From positions 2,356,001-2,420,000 of the forward strand of contig NZ_CP014513.1 in NCBI RefSeq assembly GCF_001577365.1: a stretch of 64,000 nt of DNA. The letters run 5' to 3'. Shown here one piece after another: positions 1 to 9,107 of this stretch (positions are counted from its first letter, which is position 1; each line of letters opens with the position of its first letter). Origin of the DNA: Frondihabitans sp. PAMC 28766 (GTDB lineage: Bacteria; Actinomycetota; Actinomycetes; Actinomycetales; Microbacteriaceae). The notes under the pieces are model-generated. The model was not told where the DNA came from and ran no database searches. It worked only from the letters and a program-made list of their open reading frames with translations. The position numbers and the translations under genes are program-made.

Positions 1-286
1 CGCAGCATCGCCATGAGGGCCTGCGCTCTCGGCTGCGATGACCTATACGAGCGAGGCTTCCTGACTGTAAATCATGTCGGTAGAATTGAGCCGGGTAAGG
101 CAGCTTCCGGAGCCGGACCCGACCTCGCCGCCGCAGTGAGGGAACGAACAGGCCTCCTGTGTACGGCTTTCTCCGAGGCTTCCGCGCCCTTCTTCGCTTG
201 GCACCGCGAACGGAACAGATAATCGGCGATTGAGGAGGCCACTCGAAGCGCCGCGTTGGGTAGCGAATCTCAGATGACCTGCCCGC
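1..286. other. Window edge, no supported gene
   Basis: I see no reading frame here with a ribosome binding site or a recognisable family. The stretch is less GC-biased in codon position than the housekeeping part of the window, which fits an accessory region around the insertion sequence downstream. Confidence 0.4.
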
Positions 287-781
287 ATGGATTCTTCTCA
301 GCTTGCGATGCTCGCAGCGGGCATTCCGGCTTTTGCCGCTGCCGCGACGTTCATCGCGGGGCAAGTAATCCGCGCGGCGAGCATGGCGTCCGAGCGTCGC
401 AGCCCTGCAGTAACGCGTCTCATGGGCAGTTTGGACCGAATCATGTCGGACGAGTTAAAGCCACACATAGGTCGAGTTCGCGGTCAAACACAGCTTGACG
501 TGGCAACTCAGGCCAACCGCCTGATTCTGGTCTGTCGAGCTCGTGACCGAGTTATTTGGGATCGCGTGAGAAGCACCGTCAATGAGATAGCAGAGACTCG
601 CGATCTAGAGAAAGTTCAACTCGTAAGCGGACTGCAGGGGCTACTTAGCGTGTGGCTCGTGAGTCGCCGGAAAGCGCGCCGCTTTTCCCAGCAGGGCTCG
701 CTCCGAGGATTTTTGCAGTCAGGTGAGCAAGCTGAAAACGCACGTTTTTATTCGGTGCCGAAGTCGGACCGACCCTTGTAG
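287..781 (+). CDS. Hypothetical protein with N-terminal membrane segment
   Basis: A 164-residue frame starting with ATG. Residues about 6-30 are hydrophobic and Ala-rich, a likely membrane anchor; the rest is charged and helix-like. I recognise no family. The C-terminal 40 residues are Arg/Ser-rich and look unlike the rest, so the frame may run past an older breakpoint before the insertion sequence at 915. No clear Shine-Dalgarno precedes the ATG. It may be a real accessory gene or a decayed one. Confidence 0.35.
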   Translation: MDSSQLAMLAAGIPAFAAAATFIAGQVIRAASMASERRSPAVTRLMGSLDRIMSDELKPHIGRVRGQTQLDVATQANRLILVCRARDRVIWDRVRSTVNEIAETRDLEKVQLVSGLQGLLSVWLVSRRKARRFSQQGSLRGFLQSGEQAENARFYSVPKSDRPL

Positions 782-914
782 CAACCCAATCTGGCCCGGA
801 GGCATAACGGAACGAATAATGATGTCTTGCGCCCGAAGACGCCTCATCCTGGACGGAAGTTGAGGTGGTCATCACCACCTGAGGGTGCAACGCTCGGCCC
901 CTGGACGCTTAGCC

Positions 915-2341
915 GGTCACGTCCCGTGGGGTGGTGGGATTTTGAGGCGTGGTGAGCGTTGCTGCCGCGACGTGGGAAGCCACCGTGTGATGGTCGGTGA
1001 GAACCGTTCAAAATTCACACAGAAGGACATCACACGATGGCTCTTGACCAGTCTGCCCTGCTCGAACTCCTCGCCCAATTGAAACTCACCGACGTGTCCG
1101 ACAGGATCCGATCCGCGACGGAACAGCTGTATCAGCAGCTCATCGATGCGGAGGCGGCCGCGTTCATCGGCGCCGCCCCGTTCGAACGCGTCGACACCCG
1201 CACCACCCACCGCAACGGGACCCGCCCGAGAGTGCTCACGACAACGGCTGGGGATCTGCAGTTGGAGATCCCGAAGCTGCGGCAGGGATCGTTCTTCCCC
1301 GCCCTGCTCGAGCGCCGCCGCCGCGTCGATCAGGCCCTGTATGCGGTCGTGATGGAGGCCTACCTCCATGGGGTATCAACGAGGAAGGTCGACGATCTCG
1401 TGAAGAGCCTCGGCGCCGACAGCGGCATCTCGAAATCGGAGGTGTCCCGGATCTGCGCGGACCTCGACCAGGAAGTCGGTGCGTTCCGGGACCGATCCTT
1501 GGCCGATCTCGAATACCCCTACGTCTTCCTTGACGCGACCTACTGCAAAGCCCGGGTCGGGCACCGAGTGGTGTCCCAGGCTGTCGTCGTCGCGTTTGGC
1601 GTCGCGGCCGACGGGCGCCGGGAAGTGCTCGGGTTCGACGTCGGAGACAGCGAGAACGAGGTCTTCTGGACCGGGTTCCTCCGTGGCCTGAAGGCGCGGG
1701 GCCTTGCCGGGGTGAAGCTCGTCATCTCCGACGCCCACTCGGGGTTGAAGAAAGCGATCGGGACCGTGTTCCAGGGTGCGTCGTGGCAGCGCTGCCGGGT
1801 CCATTTCATGCGCAATGTCCTCGCGATTGTCCCGAAGGCCTCCGGTGAAGTCGTCGCGTCGATCATCCGCACGATCTTTGCCCAGCCCGACCGGGAGCAT
1901 GTGAACACCCAGTTCGACGAGGTCACCCGAACGCTGCAGCAGTCCCATCCGAAAGTCGCCGTCATGCTCGACGACGCCCGAGTCGACATCCTCGCCTTCG
2001 CGGGGTTCCCGGTGAAGCATTGGCGGCAGATCTGGTCCACGAACCCGATGGAACGAGTGAACAAAGAGATCAAACGGCGCACCGATGTCGTCGGCGTGTT
2101 CCCGAACCCGGCAGCCCTTTTGCGGCTCGCTGGCGCGGTCCTCGTCGAGCAGCACGACGAGTGGGAAGCCGGCGACCGCCGCTACCTCTCCGAGACCTCC
2201 ATGGCCGCCCTCTACGCCGTCGAACCGGCCGACAGCAGCGTCATCGAGGAGGTGGTTGCTCTCCCCGAACTCAACGCTGCATAATCAAACCGAACCGACC
2301 GCACGGTGTCGAGAAACTCCACCACACAGCGGGACGTGACC
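915..2341 (+). mobile_element. IS256-family insertion sequence, complete
   Basis: The element is about 1.43 kb, normal for IS256/Mutator elements. The left end begins GGTCACGTCCCG at 915 and the right end finishes with its exact reverse complement at 2330-2341. The terminal similarity continues inward (GTGGTGG and TTT blocks) for about 28 bp with mismatches. One transposase gene fills it. I find no clean 8-9 bp target duplication: the flanks read GCTTAGCC on the left and TCTGGCTG on the right. That suggests flank decay, or later recombination between copies. Confidence 0.85.
1037..2284 (+). CDS. IS256-family transposase
   Basis: A 415-residue Mutator/IS256-type DDE transposase that moves the surrounding element. 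The acid triad is visible: Asp166 in YVFLDATYCK, Asp232 in VISDAHSGLKKAI, and the Glu of NPMERVNKEIKRR (residue 339, with Glu344 nearby). Length matches intact family members and the frame has no stops, so the protein is probably active. The start ATG follows AGAAGGACATCACACG, which contains a good Shine-Dalgarno. It is the only gene in the element. Confidence 0.95.
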   Translation: MALDQSALLELLAQLKLTDVSDRIRSATEQLYQQLIDAEAAAFIGAAPFERVDTRTTHRNGTRPRVLTTTAGDLQLEIPKLRQGSFFPALLERRRRVDQALYAVVMEAYLHGVSTRKVDDLVKSLGADSGISKSEVSRICADLDQEVGAFRDRSLADLEYPYVFLDATYCKARVGHRVVSQAVVVAFGVAADGRREVLGFDVGDSENEVFWTGFLRGLKARGLAGVKLVISDAHSGLKKAIGTVFQGASWQRCRVHFMRNVLAIVPKASGEVVASIIRTIFAQPDREHVNTQFDEVTRTLQQSHPKVAVMLDDARVDILAFAGFPVKHWRQIWSTNPMERVNKEIKRRTDVVGVFPNPAALLRLAGAVLVEQHDEWEAGDRRYLSETSMAALYAVEPADSSVIEEVVALPELNAA

Positions 2342-2612
2342 TCTGGCTGGCAATACGCGCATTTGTCACACAAACGTCTGAAGGCCTAGCTCGAAAGTAA
2401 GGTTTCCGGGCGTTTGCACGAGGTAGTCCCAGCCGCCGACATCATAAAACGAGAAAAATTCAGATTATGATTCCGAGTTACAAACAGTTGGCTCGGGCAA
2501 GGAGGCTACGGGCGTAATGAGAGGAGTGCTTAGGAAGCTCGGAAAAACTGATCCGTTTTAGATCCATGACTCACGTCGGACGCCATACGACCCGCGAATG
2601 GGGCTCTAGAGG
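2342..2612. other. AT-richer gap after the IS, nothing recognised
   Basis: This stretch of about 270 bp is clearly lower in GC than the rest of the window, with A-rich runs around 2445-2475. I see no gene, repeat or strong terminator. The base composition supports foreign origin for this part. Confidence 0.4.
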
Positions 2613-3209
2613 ATGCGCGGCCCGGCCCCTAGCTTTGAGTTAGCTGAAATTGAGGAAAGGCTCGACATGTTGCGGCGAGTTGACAACGTCAGGGTGAGTC
2701 ACAAGCCGGGAATCTTCACGGGCAGAGGCCCCGTGACGCTTCGAATCGGGACCCAGGGATTTATTACGGTACCCAAGCTCCCGAAGGAGGCGTTCGCGAA
2801 ATGGGTGGAAGCGTCGAATGGGTACCCAATTTGTTTTGGGCACGCCAAAGGGCGGGCTTACTGGCTGTTTAATGGCAGGTGGCATTGGGAGAACGACGGG
2901 CTGAAGCCCGAACAGGTTCATGCTCTGTTAGTCACGCGCGCACAACGCCAGGAAGCAACGATCTCCCGAGCGGAAACGATGGTTGCAATGGATCAGGTCC
3001 CCGTCTCTAGCCGCCGGCGGCCCGCCGAGGCTGACGTGCGTCAGCTCGTTTGGAAACGAGATGGTGGGAAGTGCCGTTCGTGTGGCAGCAATACAGAATT
3101 ACAGTTGGACCACATCATTCCGGTCGCCTATGGCGGAGCGACGACCGTCGACAATCTCCAGGTACTTTGTGGGCCGTGCAATAGGCGAAAAGGGGCAAGC
3201 GTATCTTGA
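2613..3209 (+). CDS. HNH endonuclease domain protein
   Basis: A 198-residue protein. The last 60 residues are a typical HNH nuclease fold: a CRSCG zinc knuckle near residue 154, the catalytic LDHIIPVAYGG segment, then VLCGPCNRRKG. The N-terminal 130 residues resemble no family I know and may be a recognition or regulatory part. HNH enzymes of this kind cut DNA in phage, mobile-element or restriction settings. It lies just downstream of the insertion sequence, consistent with an accessory or defence role. The ATG follows AGAGG at short spacing. Confidence 0.75.
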   Translation: MRGPAPSFELAEIEERLDMLRRVDNVRVSHKPGIFTGRGPVTLRIGTQGFITVPKLPKEAFAKWVEASNGYPICFGHAKGRAYWLFNGRWHWENDGLKPEQVHALLVTRAQRQEATISRAETMVAMDQVPVSSRRRPAEADVRQLVWKRDGGKCRSCGSNTELQLDHIIPVAYGGATTVDNLQVLCGPCNRRKGASVS

Positions 3210-3404
3210 GTCTTCTCCATCAAGCGAGCCTTTGAGCCCACGTCCCGTCGAGCGGCTAGATACCGTCATTTTCCTCACCTTGATGGATGTGGAGAGCAAG
3301 AGATCTCAAACACCGAGCTCGGCCTCTGTGTAAGGAGAGCGCACGGCAGCCGCGGGTACCGTCCATCTCGCGGGCGTCAGCGCCTGCTAGGACCGGAGGT
3401 AGAC

Positions 3405-4514
3405 ATGTCCGACGACGACGTCACGCTCGAAGCAGAGCTCGCCGAGACTGACGCGCAGCGGGAGATCGCGAAGGCGGTCAGCGCCCGCCACTCGGTCGCG
3501 CGGAAGTACGTCATGCGGCTCCGACGCCGGCATCCTGATGCGACGCCCGCCGAACTGATCCACATGCTGGAGCGGCATTACGGCACCGCGATCAGCGCAG
3601 CCGGGGCCCTCGTCTCAGTAGGCGCCATCGCGGCCGACATCGGCATCGGGTTCATCCCCGGCGGCGGAGCGGCTGCGGGCGGCGCGAAGAGCGCGGGCCG
3701 GGCCGCAGTGAAGCAGGTCGGCAAAGAAGCTGCGAAGGGCGCTGCCAAAGTCGTCGCCCGCAGTGCTGCCAAGAACGGCGCCCAGCGGGCCGTGAAGCTG
3801 CTGCCCGCGGGCGACAAGCAACTGCAGTTCGAGCTCACGGCGATCTTCGGGCTGGCGATCGCCGACATCCACGGGATGAACCTCGACAAAGACCAAGCAC
3901 AAGCGCTCGTCTACGGGCTGACGAACGAGCGCGTCAGCCAGCAGAAGATCGCGACCATGGCGCAGGATGTCGCGAACTCCTCCGCCGAGGGTGTCGTCGG
4001 CGTCGGCCACAGGATCGCCGAAGGCCGCACTGACTGGTCTCACTGGGCGAACACCCTCGCCGACGGGCTCCCCGCAGGTGCCGCACAGAGTTTCGTCCGG
4101 ACGATCGAGACCGGCCAGCTGAACGCCGTGCGCACGAACCTCGGCACCAAGAAGCAGGCAGCCGTCGACTACGGGGTGGGGGCTTTGACCGGGGGTGTAG
4201 CACGTTTCGTGTTCGGGCGTGATGTCATCCAGTCGTCGCGTGTTGCTTTCGCGGCGGCGCCAAGGGAGTTCCCGGCTCACCTCGCGCTGCGCGAGGGAAT
4301 TCAGGTCGTCGGCAAGGGCCCCGATTCAAGCGCCAGCCGCGCGGTGGCGGGCCTCGAGAGTGCGGCCGCCGCAACTGGTCACGCGATCTCTGGAGTCACC
4401 GGCAAAGCCGCAGGCGGCGTAGTGGGCGCGGCGAAGGGCATCGCTGATCGATTCGCTCGCAAGAAGCGCCATGACCGTCCGGATGACACGAGCGACAGTT
4501 CCCCATCAGAGTGA
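3405..4514 (+). CDS. Ala/Gly-rich protein of unknown function with hydrophobic core
   Basis: A 369-residue protein preceded by a strong Shine-Dalgarno (GGAGG, 7 bases before ATG). The N-terminus (1-60) is charged and helical. Residues about 60-90 form a hydrophobic Gly-rich stretch that could enter a membrane, followed by a long Ala/Lys helix region (85-130). The C-terminus is again an Ala/Gly/Lys amphipathic helix ending in an acidic, Ser-rich tail. I do not recognise the family. It converges on the next gene with four bases between stops. The membrane-type helices and the position among nucleases and a toxin-antitoxin pair make a role in an accessory system possible but unproven. Confidence 0.7.
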   Translation: MSDDDVTLEAELAETDAQREIAKAVSARHSVARKYVMRLRRRHPDATPAELIHMLERHYGTAISAAGALVSVGAIAADIGIGFIPGGGAAAGGAKSAGRAAVKQVGKEAAKGAAKVVARSAAKNGAQRAVKLLPAGDKQLQFELTAIFGLAIADIHGMNLDKDQAQALVYGLTNERVSQQKIATMAQDVANSSAEGVVGVGHRIAEGRTDWSHWANTLADGLPAGAAQSFVRTIETGQLNAVRTNLGTKKQAAVDYGVGALTGGVARFVFGRDVIQSSRVAFAAAPREFPAHLALREGIQVVGKGPDSSASRAVAGLESAAAATGHAISGVTGKAAGGVVGAAKGIADRFARKKRHDRPDDTSDSSPSE

Positions 4515-4518
4515 CCAG

Positions 4519-5103
4519 TCAACGGACCGGTGACGTCTCGCGAGACCGGGCTGCGATCCCTTGCTCGCGTTTGTCCGCTTTCATCAGGAGTCCGGAGGCG
4601 TCTCGACGCCAATAGGCTCCGCGACAGTCGCGGAACTGGATGGACCCGAGGGTCCACCTCTTTGCCTGGGCTGCCGCGCGGACTCCGCCCTCCACATCCG
4701 AGACGGGTTTGGCGAAGTCCCAGACGAATGTCTTCTTCTCGTCGCCTTTCTCTTTGGGGTCTGGCTTCCATTCAATGAAGAACTGCCCTGGCGGAATGAA
4801 GACCTGGGCATCGATTTCGGTCTTGCCCTCGAAACCAGAGACCATCGCGGTGACGGCGTAGATCGGTTCTCGGGAGCCGTTGCGGATGACGACGCCAGGA
4901 CGCTGCCAGAGCCCATTGGCCAGACCGATCCAAGCGCTTATGCCGACGGCTTGGCTCCGGGCTTCTTCGGCGCGCCGCTCACGGTCGCGGCAGGTCTCGA
5001 GGTCATAGCAGCGCTTGGCGACGGTGCCCGCCCAGATTGCGGCACCTAGAGCCCCGATCGAACAAAGGCAAGATACGGCATCGCCGATGGAATTGACTAG
5101 CAT
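4519..5103 (-). CDS. Hypothetical protein with one N-terminal membrane helix
   Basis: A 194-residue protein with a hydrophobic stretch at residues 8-28, then a charged helix rich in Arg and Glu, then a beta-rich soluble region. This is the usual pattern of a single-pass protein with a cytoplasmic domain. I do not recognise a catalytic motif. It converges on the gene ending at 4514 and diverges from the nuclease-like gene at 5234 across 130 bp, where both promoters must lie. Confidence 0.65.
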   Translation of the reverse strand: MLVNSIGDAVSCLCSIGALGAAIWAGTVAKRCYDLETCRDRERRAEEARSQAVGISAWIGLANGLWQRPGVVIRNGSREPIYAVTAMVSGFEGKTEIDAQVFIPPGQFFIEWKPDPKEKGDEKKTFVWDFAKPVSDVEGGVRAAAQAKRWTLGSIQFRDCRGAYWRRDASGLLMKADKREQGIAARSRETSPVR

Positions 5104-5233
5104 GGATAGAAAGTATTGACATTCTGTAATGGGGTCAACTCTGCGAGTCCCGTCAGGGCCCCCGGAATAGGCCTGGCGAACTGTCTCGTTCGCCCACTAA
5201 CTTGAGAAAACCACGACCACTACGGGGGAAACA

Positions 5234-6328
5234 ATGGAGTTCGAAGAACGACTGAACGCGTTGGCCACGAAGGTCCGCAACCAACGTGAGGCAATCCAGA
5301 CCGAAGAGGCCACGAAGAACGCATTCATCATGCCGTTCATTTCGACCATCCTCGGATACGACGTGTTCAACCCCCTCGAGGTCGTGCCTGAGTTCACTGC
5401 CGACGTCGGCGTGAAGAAGGGCGAGAAGATCGATTACGCGATCATGCGCGGGGGCGAAGTCCAGATGCTGATCGAATGCAAGAAGTCGGCAGAGGGGCTC
5501 AAAATCGAGCACGCCTCGCAGCTCTTCCGCTACTTCGCCGTGACGAACGCGCGCATCGCGGTCCTGACCAACGGCGAGATCTACCAGTTCTACACAGACC
5601 TCGACGCCCCCAACCGGATGGACGCGAAGCCGTTCCTCGTCCTCGACCTCGGTGACATCGATGAGTCACTCATCCCGTCGTTGATCAAGTTGAGCAAAGA
5701 GGTCTTCGATCTCGACTCGGTAATCAACGAGGCTGAAGAGCTCAAGTACGTGGGCTCTATCAAGCGAGCCATCGCAACCGAGTTCCGCGAGCCGGCCGAC
5801 GACTTCATCAAGCTGTTCACCACTCGCGTCTACGAAGGCTCGATCACGCAGAAGGTGCGCGAGCAGTTCACCGGTCTGGTCACGAAGGCCGCGAAGCAGT
5901 TCCTCAACGACCAGGTCAACGACCGACTCAAGACGGCATTGGGCACACCCGGATTCGCGTCTATGACCAGCGAGGTCGAGCCCAAGTCGGTCAACAGCCA
6001 AGACGTCGTCGCCGAAGATCTCGATCGTGACACCGAGATCGTCACGACGGCCGAGGAGCTCATGGGCTACCAGATCGTCAAGGCCATCGCATGCAGCGAG
6101 GTCAAGCCCGAGCGCGTCGCTCAGCGCGATTCCAAGTCGTACTTCGCGATCCTGCTCGACGACAACAATCGCAAGCCGATCGCACGCCTGCATTTCAACG
6201 GCAAGTCGACGAAATACCTCGGTCTCTTCGACGAGGCGAAGAACGAGACTCGTCACGCCCTCGAGTCGCTCGACGAGATCTATCAGCACTCCGAGGCGAT
6301 CCGACAGTCGGTCAGGAACTACGCCTGA
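5234..6328 (+). CDS. HsdR-N-type PD-(D/E)XK nuclease domain protein
   Basis: A 364-residue stand-alone protein resembling the N-terminal nuclease domain of type I restriction R subunits. The catalytic core is visible: Glu53, Asp67 in KIDYAI, and Glu81-Cys-Lys83 in LIECKKS. There is no helicase domain and no hsdM or hsdS nearby, so it is not a normal type I R subunit. Such orphan proteins are common in bacteria and their role is mostly unknown. The C-terminal third is probably a separate alpha/beta domain. Start is supported by GGGGGAAACA before ATG. Confidence 0.8.
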   Translation: MEFEERLNALATKVRNQREAIQTEEATKNAFIMPFISTILGYDVFNPLEVVPEFTADVGVKKGEKIDYAIMRGGEVQMLIECKKSAEGLKIEHASQLFRYFAVTNARIAVLTNGEIYQFYTDLDAPNRMDAKPFLVLDLGDIDESLIPSLIKLSKEVFDLDSVINEAEELKYVGSIKRAIATEFREPADDFIKLFTTRVYEGSITQKVREQFTGLVTKAAKQFLNDQVNDRLKTALGTPGFASMTSEVEPKSVNSQDVVAEDLDRDTEIVTTAEELMGYQIVKAIACSEVKPERVAQRDSKSYFAILLDDNNRKPIARLHFNGKSTKYLGLFDEAKNETRHALESLDEIYQHSEAIRQSVRNYA

Positions 6329-6370
6329 GGAATTAGCACCTCGTACGTGACAGGTACGATCGACGAATCG

Positions 6371-7687
6371 CTAGCTCTCCTCGAGCTCCCGGCGCTCGCG
6401 GCCCTGACCGAGCGACTTCCTGCCTTTCGCCTCCGCGAGCTTCTCGCGCAGCGACAGCCCCCGGGTCAGGGCAGCAGCCCCGAACTTGCCGGCGACCCTC
6501 GCGCCCTCAGCGCCGAGGCGGCTGGCAACCTTCACGCCCTCGGCACCGAGGTGGCTTGCAGCCTCGACGCCCTCTGTGCCCTTCTCGAGTGCCTTGTCTT
6601 TGGCGTCCGTGGCGGCCTCGGTCCACCGCCGAGCCTCGATCGACTCGCGCTCGCCGTCGATGCCAAGCCGCTGGTGGAACATCACGACGTCCGTCGCGAC
6701 ATCGTTGCTCGAATGCACGATGGCACCAGGAGCGAACGGATGAAACAGCACCTTCGCATTCGCCGAGGTGGCAGCGCCGTCCATGCGGCTCAGGAGCCCA
6801 CGGGTCGTCTGGCTGATCACGTCGAGGCGCTTCTGACGGGCGATCGCGATGCCGCGGCGGTGGGCGTCGAGGTCATCAGGCGCAGAGTCGAGCACGCGAT
6901 CGAGCTCGATCACTGCGAGGGCATCCTGCAGCTGGAAGCATCGAGCGATGACGGCGAGCCACTCCTCGACGGTGCCCTCGGCATCGTCGAAGGTTTCGGC
7001 CAGATCGCCGACCCGCGCGTTCTTCTCCATCTTGTCGGCCAGCGCATCGAGCTGACGCAGGGCGTAGGCCTGGGTCGTCTTGAGCGTCGACGACGAGCCC
7101 TGAACCTTCGACCAGGTCACCTCCGACACATGGCCGACCTCGTCGCGCAGGATCATCGCCTCGTCGATCTCGAGCTCGGCCCCGATCATGCCCGCCACGG
7201 CCTCGTCCTTCTGGGCGCGAAGCACATCGTCGACCTTGGCGTCGATCGTGGCGAGGTAGTCGGTGATCTCGTCCATCGACTGCTTCATCGCGAGCTGCGC
7301 CATGATTCCGGCGGCGCCTGCCAGGATCGCGGGGTTGGCGAGTACCGCGCCCGGCCCGCGGACGTACTCGAGGATGTTGCTGATCTTGCCGTTGTGCGTG
7401 ACGATTGCGCGGGCGACGCCGGCGGTGGATCCGGTCATGGTTATGCCGGCGCTGAGGGCCGCAGCGGAGGACTGGGTAAGTAGGATCCATCGGCCGGACA
7501 TCGAGGCGATTTCGGCGCCTGACTGCGTGGCAGCGGCGCCGACGCTGAAAGCCGAGGCGAGGCGGCTCAGACGGAGGTCCCGAGATTTTGTGACGCCCTG
7601 CTTCGTCAGGAACCGCTCGACGGTGTCAGGATCGCCGATGACAGCGATCCCCTTGTCGTCGCGGATGATCTCGATCTCGTGGCTCAT
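6371..7687 (-). CDS. Unknown 438-residue protein with helical C-terminus
   Basis: A 438-residue protein without a recognised domain. Residues 40-150 are Ala-rich with several moderately hydrophobic stretches. The middle is helical and charged. Residues about 375-415 carry a short repeat of the type LGAEGxxVAxxxG, an apolipoprotein-like amphipathic pattern, and the end is strongly charged. It converges on the HsdR-N-type gene (42 bp gap). The upstream neighbour on the same strand is a membrane protein 56 bp away, so the two may be co-transcribed. Confidence 0.7.
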   Translation of the reverse strand: MSHEIEIIRDDKGIAVIGDPDTVERFLTKQGVTKSRDLRLSRLASAFSVGAAATQSGAEIASMSGRWILLTQSSAAALSAGITMTGSTAGVARAIVTHNGKISNILEYVRGPGAVLANPAILAGAAGIMAQLAMKQSMDEITDYLATIDAKVDDVLRAQKDEAVAGMIGAELEIDEAMILRDEVGHVSEVTWSKVQGSSSTLKTTQAYALRQLDALADKMEKNARVGDLAETFDDAEGTVEEWLAVIARCFQLQDALAVIELDRVLDSAPDDLDAHRRGIAIARQKRLDVISQTTRGLLSRMDGAATSANAKVLFHPFAPGAIVHSSNDVATDVVMFHQRLGIDGERESIEARRWTEAATDAKDKALEKGTEGVEAASHLGAEGVKVASRLGAEGARVAGKFGAAALTRGLSLREKLAEAKGRKSLGQGRERRELEES

Positions 7688-7743
7688 GGCTTCCCCCGGG
7701 TCTGGCGTGCTGATGTCGTTGAGACCATCATCGGTTATTCGAG

Positions 7744-8238
7744 TCAGTGGCCAGAGCTCGACGAGGCGACCCCGAGGACGGTGAAGACCTCGATGAGAAT
7801 GATCGGGATCGGGATGAGCCCACAGATCAGGCCCCAGATCGCCGTCGTCTTGCGGTAGCCGCCGATCCTGCTGGCCGTGCCGATGCCGATGATGCCGAAG
7901 ATGATGGCGAGCAGAGCCGGCAACCAGCAGAGGAACGGGCCGGCGAACGGGATGAGGGCCAACGCTGCGCTCACGATTCCGAGGGCGAGGGCCGCGACGG
8001 CGAGGCCGTTCGTCACCGGTCGTGGAGCGAAGTTCACGCTGAGCGAGGCCGACGCCGATGCGCTGAAGCCCGGCCCAGAGCTATACGACGTCACCGGCGG
8101 GTGACCGTAAGGCGCCGGCGGCGGGGGGATCGGCCCCGCGGTTCCGTTGCCAACCCGGTGCACTGAGTCAACGTCTCTGGATTTTCGGCCTCCCGAAATC
8201 GGTGTCCAGTCGCGAGGCCCTCTACCTGCCAATGCCAT
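7744..8238 (-). CDS. DUF4190-like small membrane protein
   Basis: The protein has a Pro-rich N-terminus and then two or three hydrophobic segments with the AALALGIVSAALALIPF pattern typical of DUF4190 proteins in actinobacteria. The function of that family is not known. The ATG at 8238 gives 164 residues, but a GTG at 8163 (giving VHRVGNGTAG) is also possible, and family members usually start close to the Pro-rich stretch. Divergent from the next gene. Confidence 0.7.
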   Translation of the reverse strand: MALAGRGPRDWTPISGGRKSRDVDSVHRVGNGTAGPIPPPPAPYGHPPVTSYSSGPGFSASASASLSVNFAPRPVTNGLAVAALALGIVSAALALIPFAGPFLCWLPALLAIIFGIIGIGTASRIGGYRKTTAIWGLICGLIPIPIILIEVFTVLGVASSSSGH

Positions 8239-8386
8239 GGATCAATCCTCCCCCGGCCGCGACGGTCGGACCCCTGTGTCCATCGTGGACGAGGAGACGA
8301 CCCTGCCGCCATCCCCAGGCGTGGGGGCACGCGACCACCCGAACTGGGGTGTCAGCGGCAGTTCCACCGAACGCTACGGTTCGTCA

Positions 8387-8734
8387 ATGACGATTGATCT
8401 TCAGCTTCAGCAGCGGTCCGCCGTGGCCGTGTTCTTCCTGCCGATAATCACGTTCGGGATCTACTCGATCGTGTGGCTGGCCAAGACGCGGGGCGAGGTC
8501 AACCGCAGTGGTGCTCACGCCATGACGACGTGGTGGATCCTCTGCCCGTTCGGCTTCTTCTGGTATTTCTGGTCGCTCGCGAAGGGAATCGACGCCGTCA
8601 CGGGGCTCGGCACTGGTGGCGACTATGCACTCCTTCTGCTGCTGGGCCAGCTCGGTCAGGCCATCGTGCAGGCTCGCATCAACGCACGCGTCAGCGTGCC
8701 GACGTACGCGCCGCCGGTTCCGTTCGCCGCTTAG
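8387..8734 (+). CDS. DUF4234 membrane protein
   Basis: A 115-residue membrane protein with the FFLPIITFGIYSIVW signature of DUF4234, followed by a second hydrophobic pair (residues 45-65) and an Ala/Leu-rich helix near the C-terminus. The frame stays open far upstream, but the ATG at 8387 is where family similarity begins, so I prefer it. Family function is unknown. Confidence 0.75.
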   Translation: MTIDLQLQQRSAVAVFFLPIITFGIYSIVWLAKTRGEVNRSGAHAMTTWWILCPFGFFWYFWSLAKGIDAVTGLGTGGDYALLLLLGQLGQAIVQARINARVSVPTYAPPVPFAA

Positions 8735-8870
8735 AGATTTCTCCTGTCGAACAAGCCCGACTGTCTCTAGATGCAGTTCAGCCTGTCACGAGATCTTCTG
8801 GCGACGAATGTCTTCGCAGACCCCTGTCATGCCGTTCCATCCCTCGAGTCGGACCGGCGTAGGATGAGTG

Positions 8871-8892
8871 CCAGTTGTGGTACCAGTTCTGG
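8871..8892 (+). promoter_or_regulatory. Direct-repeat operator candidate for the toxin-antitoxin pair
   Basis: CCAGTTGTGG (8871-8880) is repeated as CCAGTTCTGG (8883-8892) with a 12-bp period, and a perfect TGGTACCA palindrome spans 8878-8885. Placement 24 bp before the antitoxin start fits autoregulation by the antitoxin, as known for Phd/Doc operons. Binding is inferred. Confidence 0.55.
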
Positions 8893-8915
8893 TGCTAATG
8901 CCTTATTCTTTGACC

Positions 8916-9107
8916 ATGCCCTCGCTCAACATCAGCTTCTCGGACGACGAGCTCAATGAGATTCGTAACGCAGCGACCGACCTCTCTCTGAAGTCGTACG
9001 TTCATGACGCGGCGCTCGCGTCCGCGCGCTCGCGAAAAGACCTGGTGGCACAACTCGCCCGACAGATCGCGGAAACGTCCGCTGAACTCAACGCTCGGCT
9101 GGCGTGA
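8916..9107 (+). CDS. Antitoxin of a Doc-type toxin-antitoxin pair
   Basis: A 63-residue protein: a short beta-strand start (LNISFSDDELNEIR) followed by a helix and a charged C-terminal helix, the shape of a ribbon-helix-helix DNA-binding antitoxin. It should neutralise the Doc-like toxin that follows and repress the operon. Stop and next start overlap (GTGA), a translational coupling typical of toxin-antitoxin genes. The nearest upstream ATGs lie inside the repeat region, so the ATG at 8916 is preferred. Confidence 0.75.
   Translation: MPSLNISFSDDELNEIRNAATDLSLKSYVHDAALASARSRKDLVAQLARQIAETSAELNARLA

Noticed and set aside
13..222. Small gene at the window start
   Set aside because: No ribosome binding site, no family, and it is one of several overlapping short frames.
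5234..6328. Type I restriction-modification system
   Set aside because: Only the HsdR-N-type nuclease part is present; no helicase part, methylase or specificity gene lies near.
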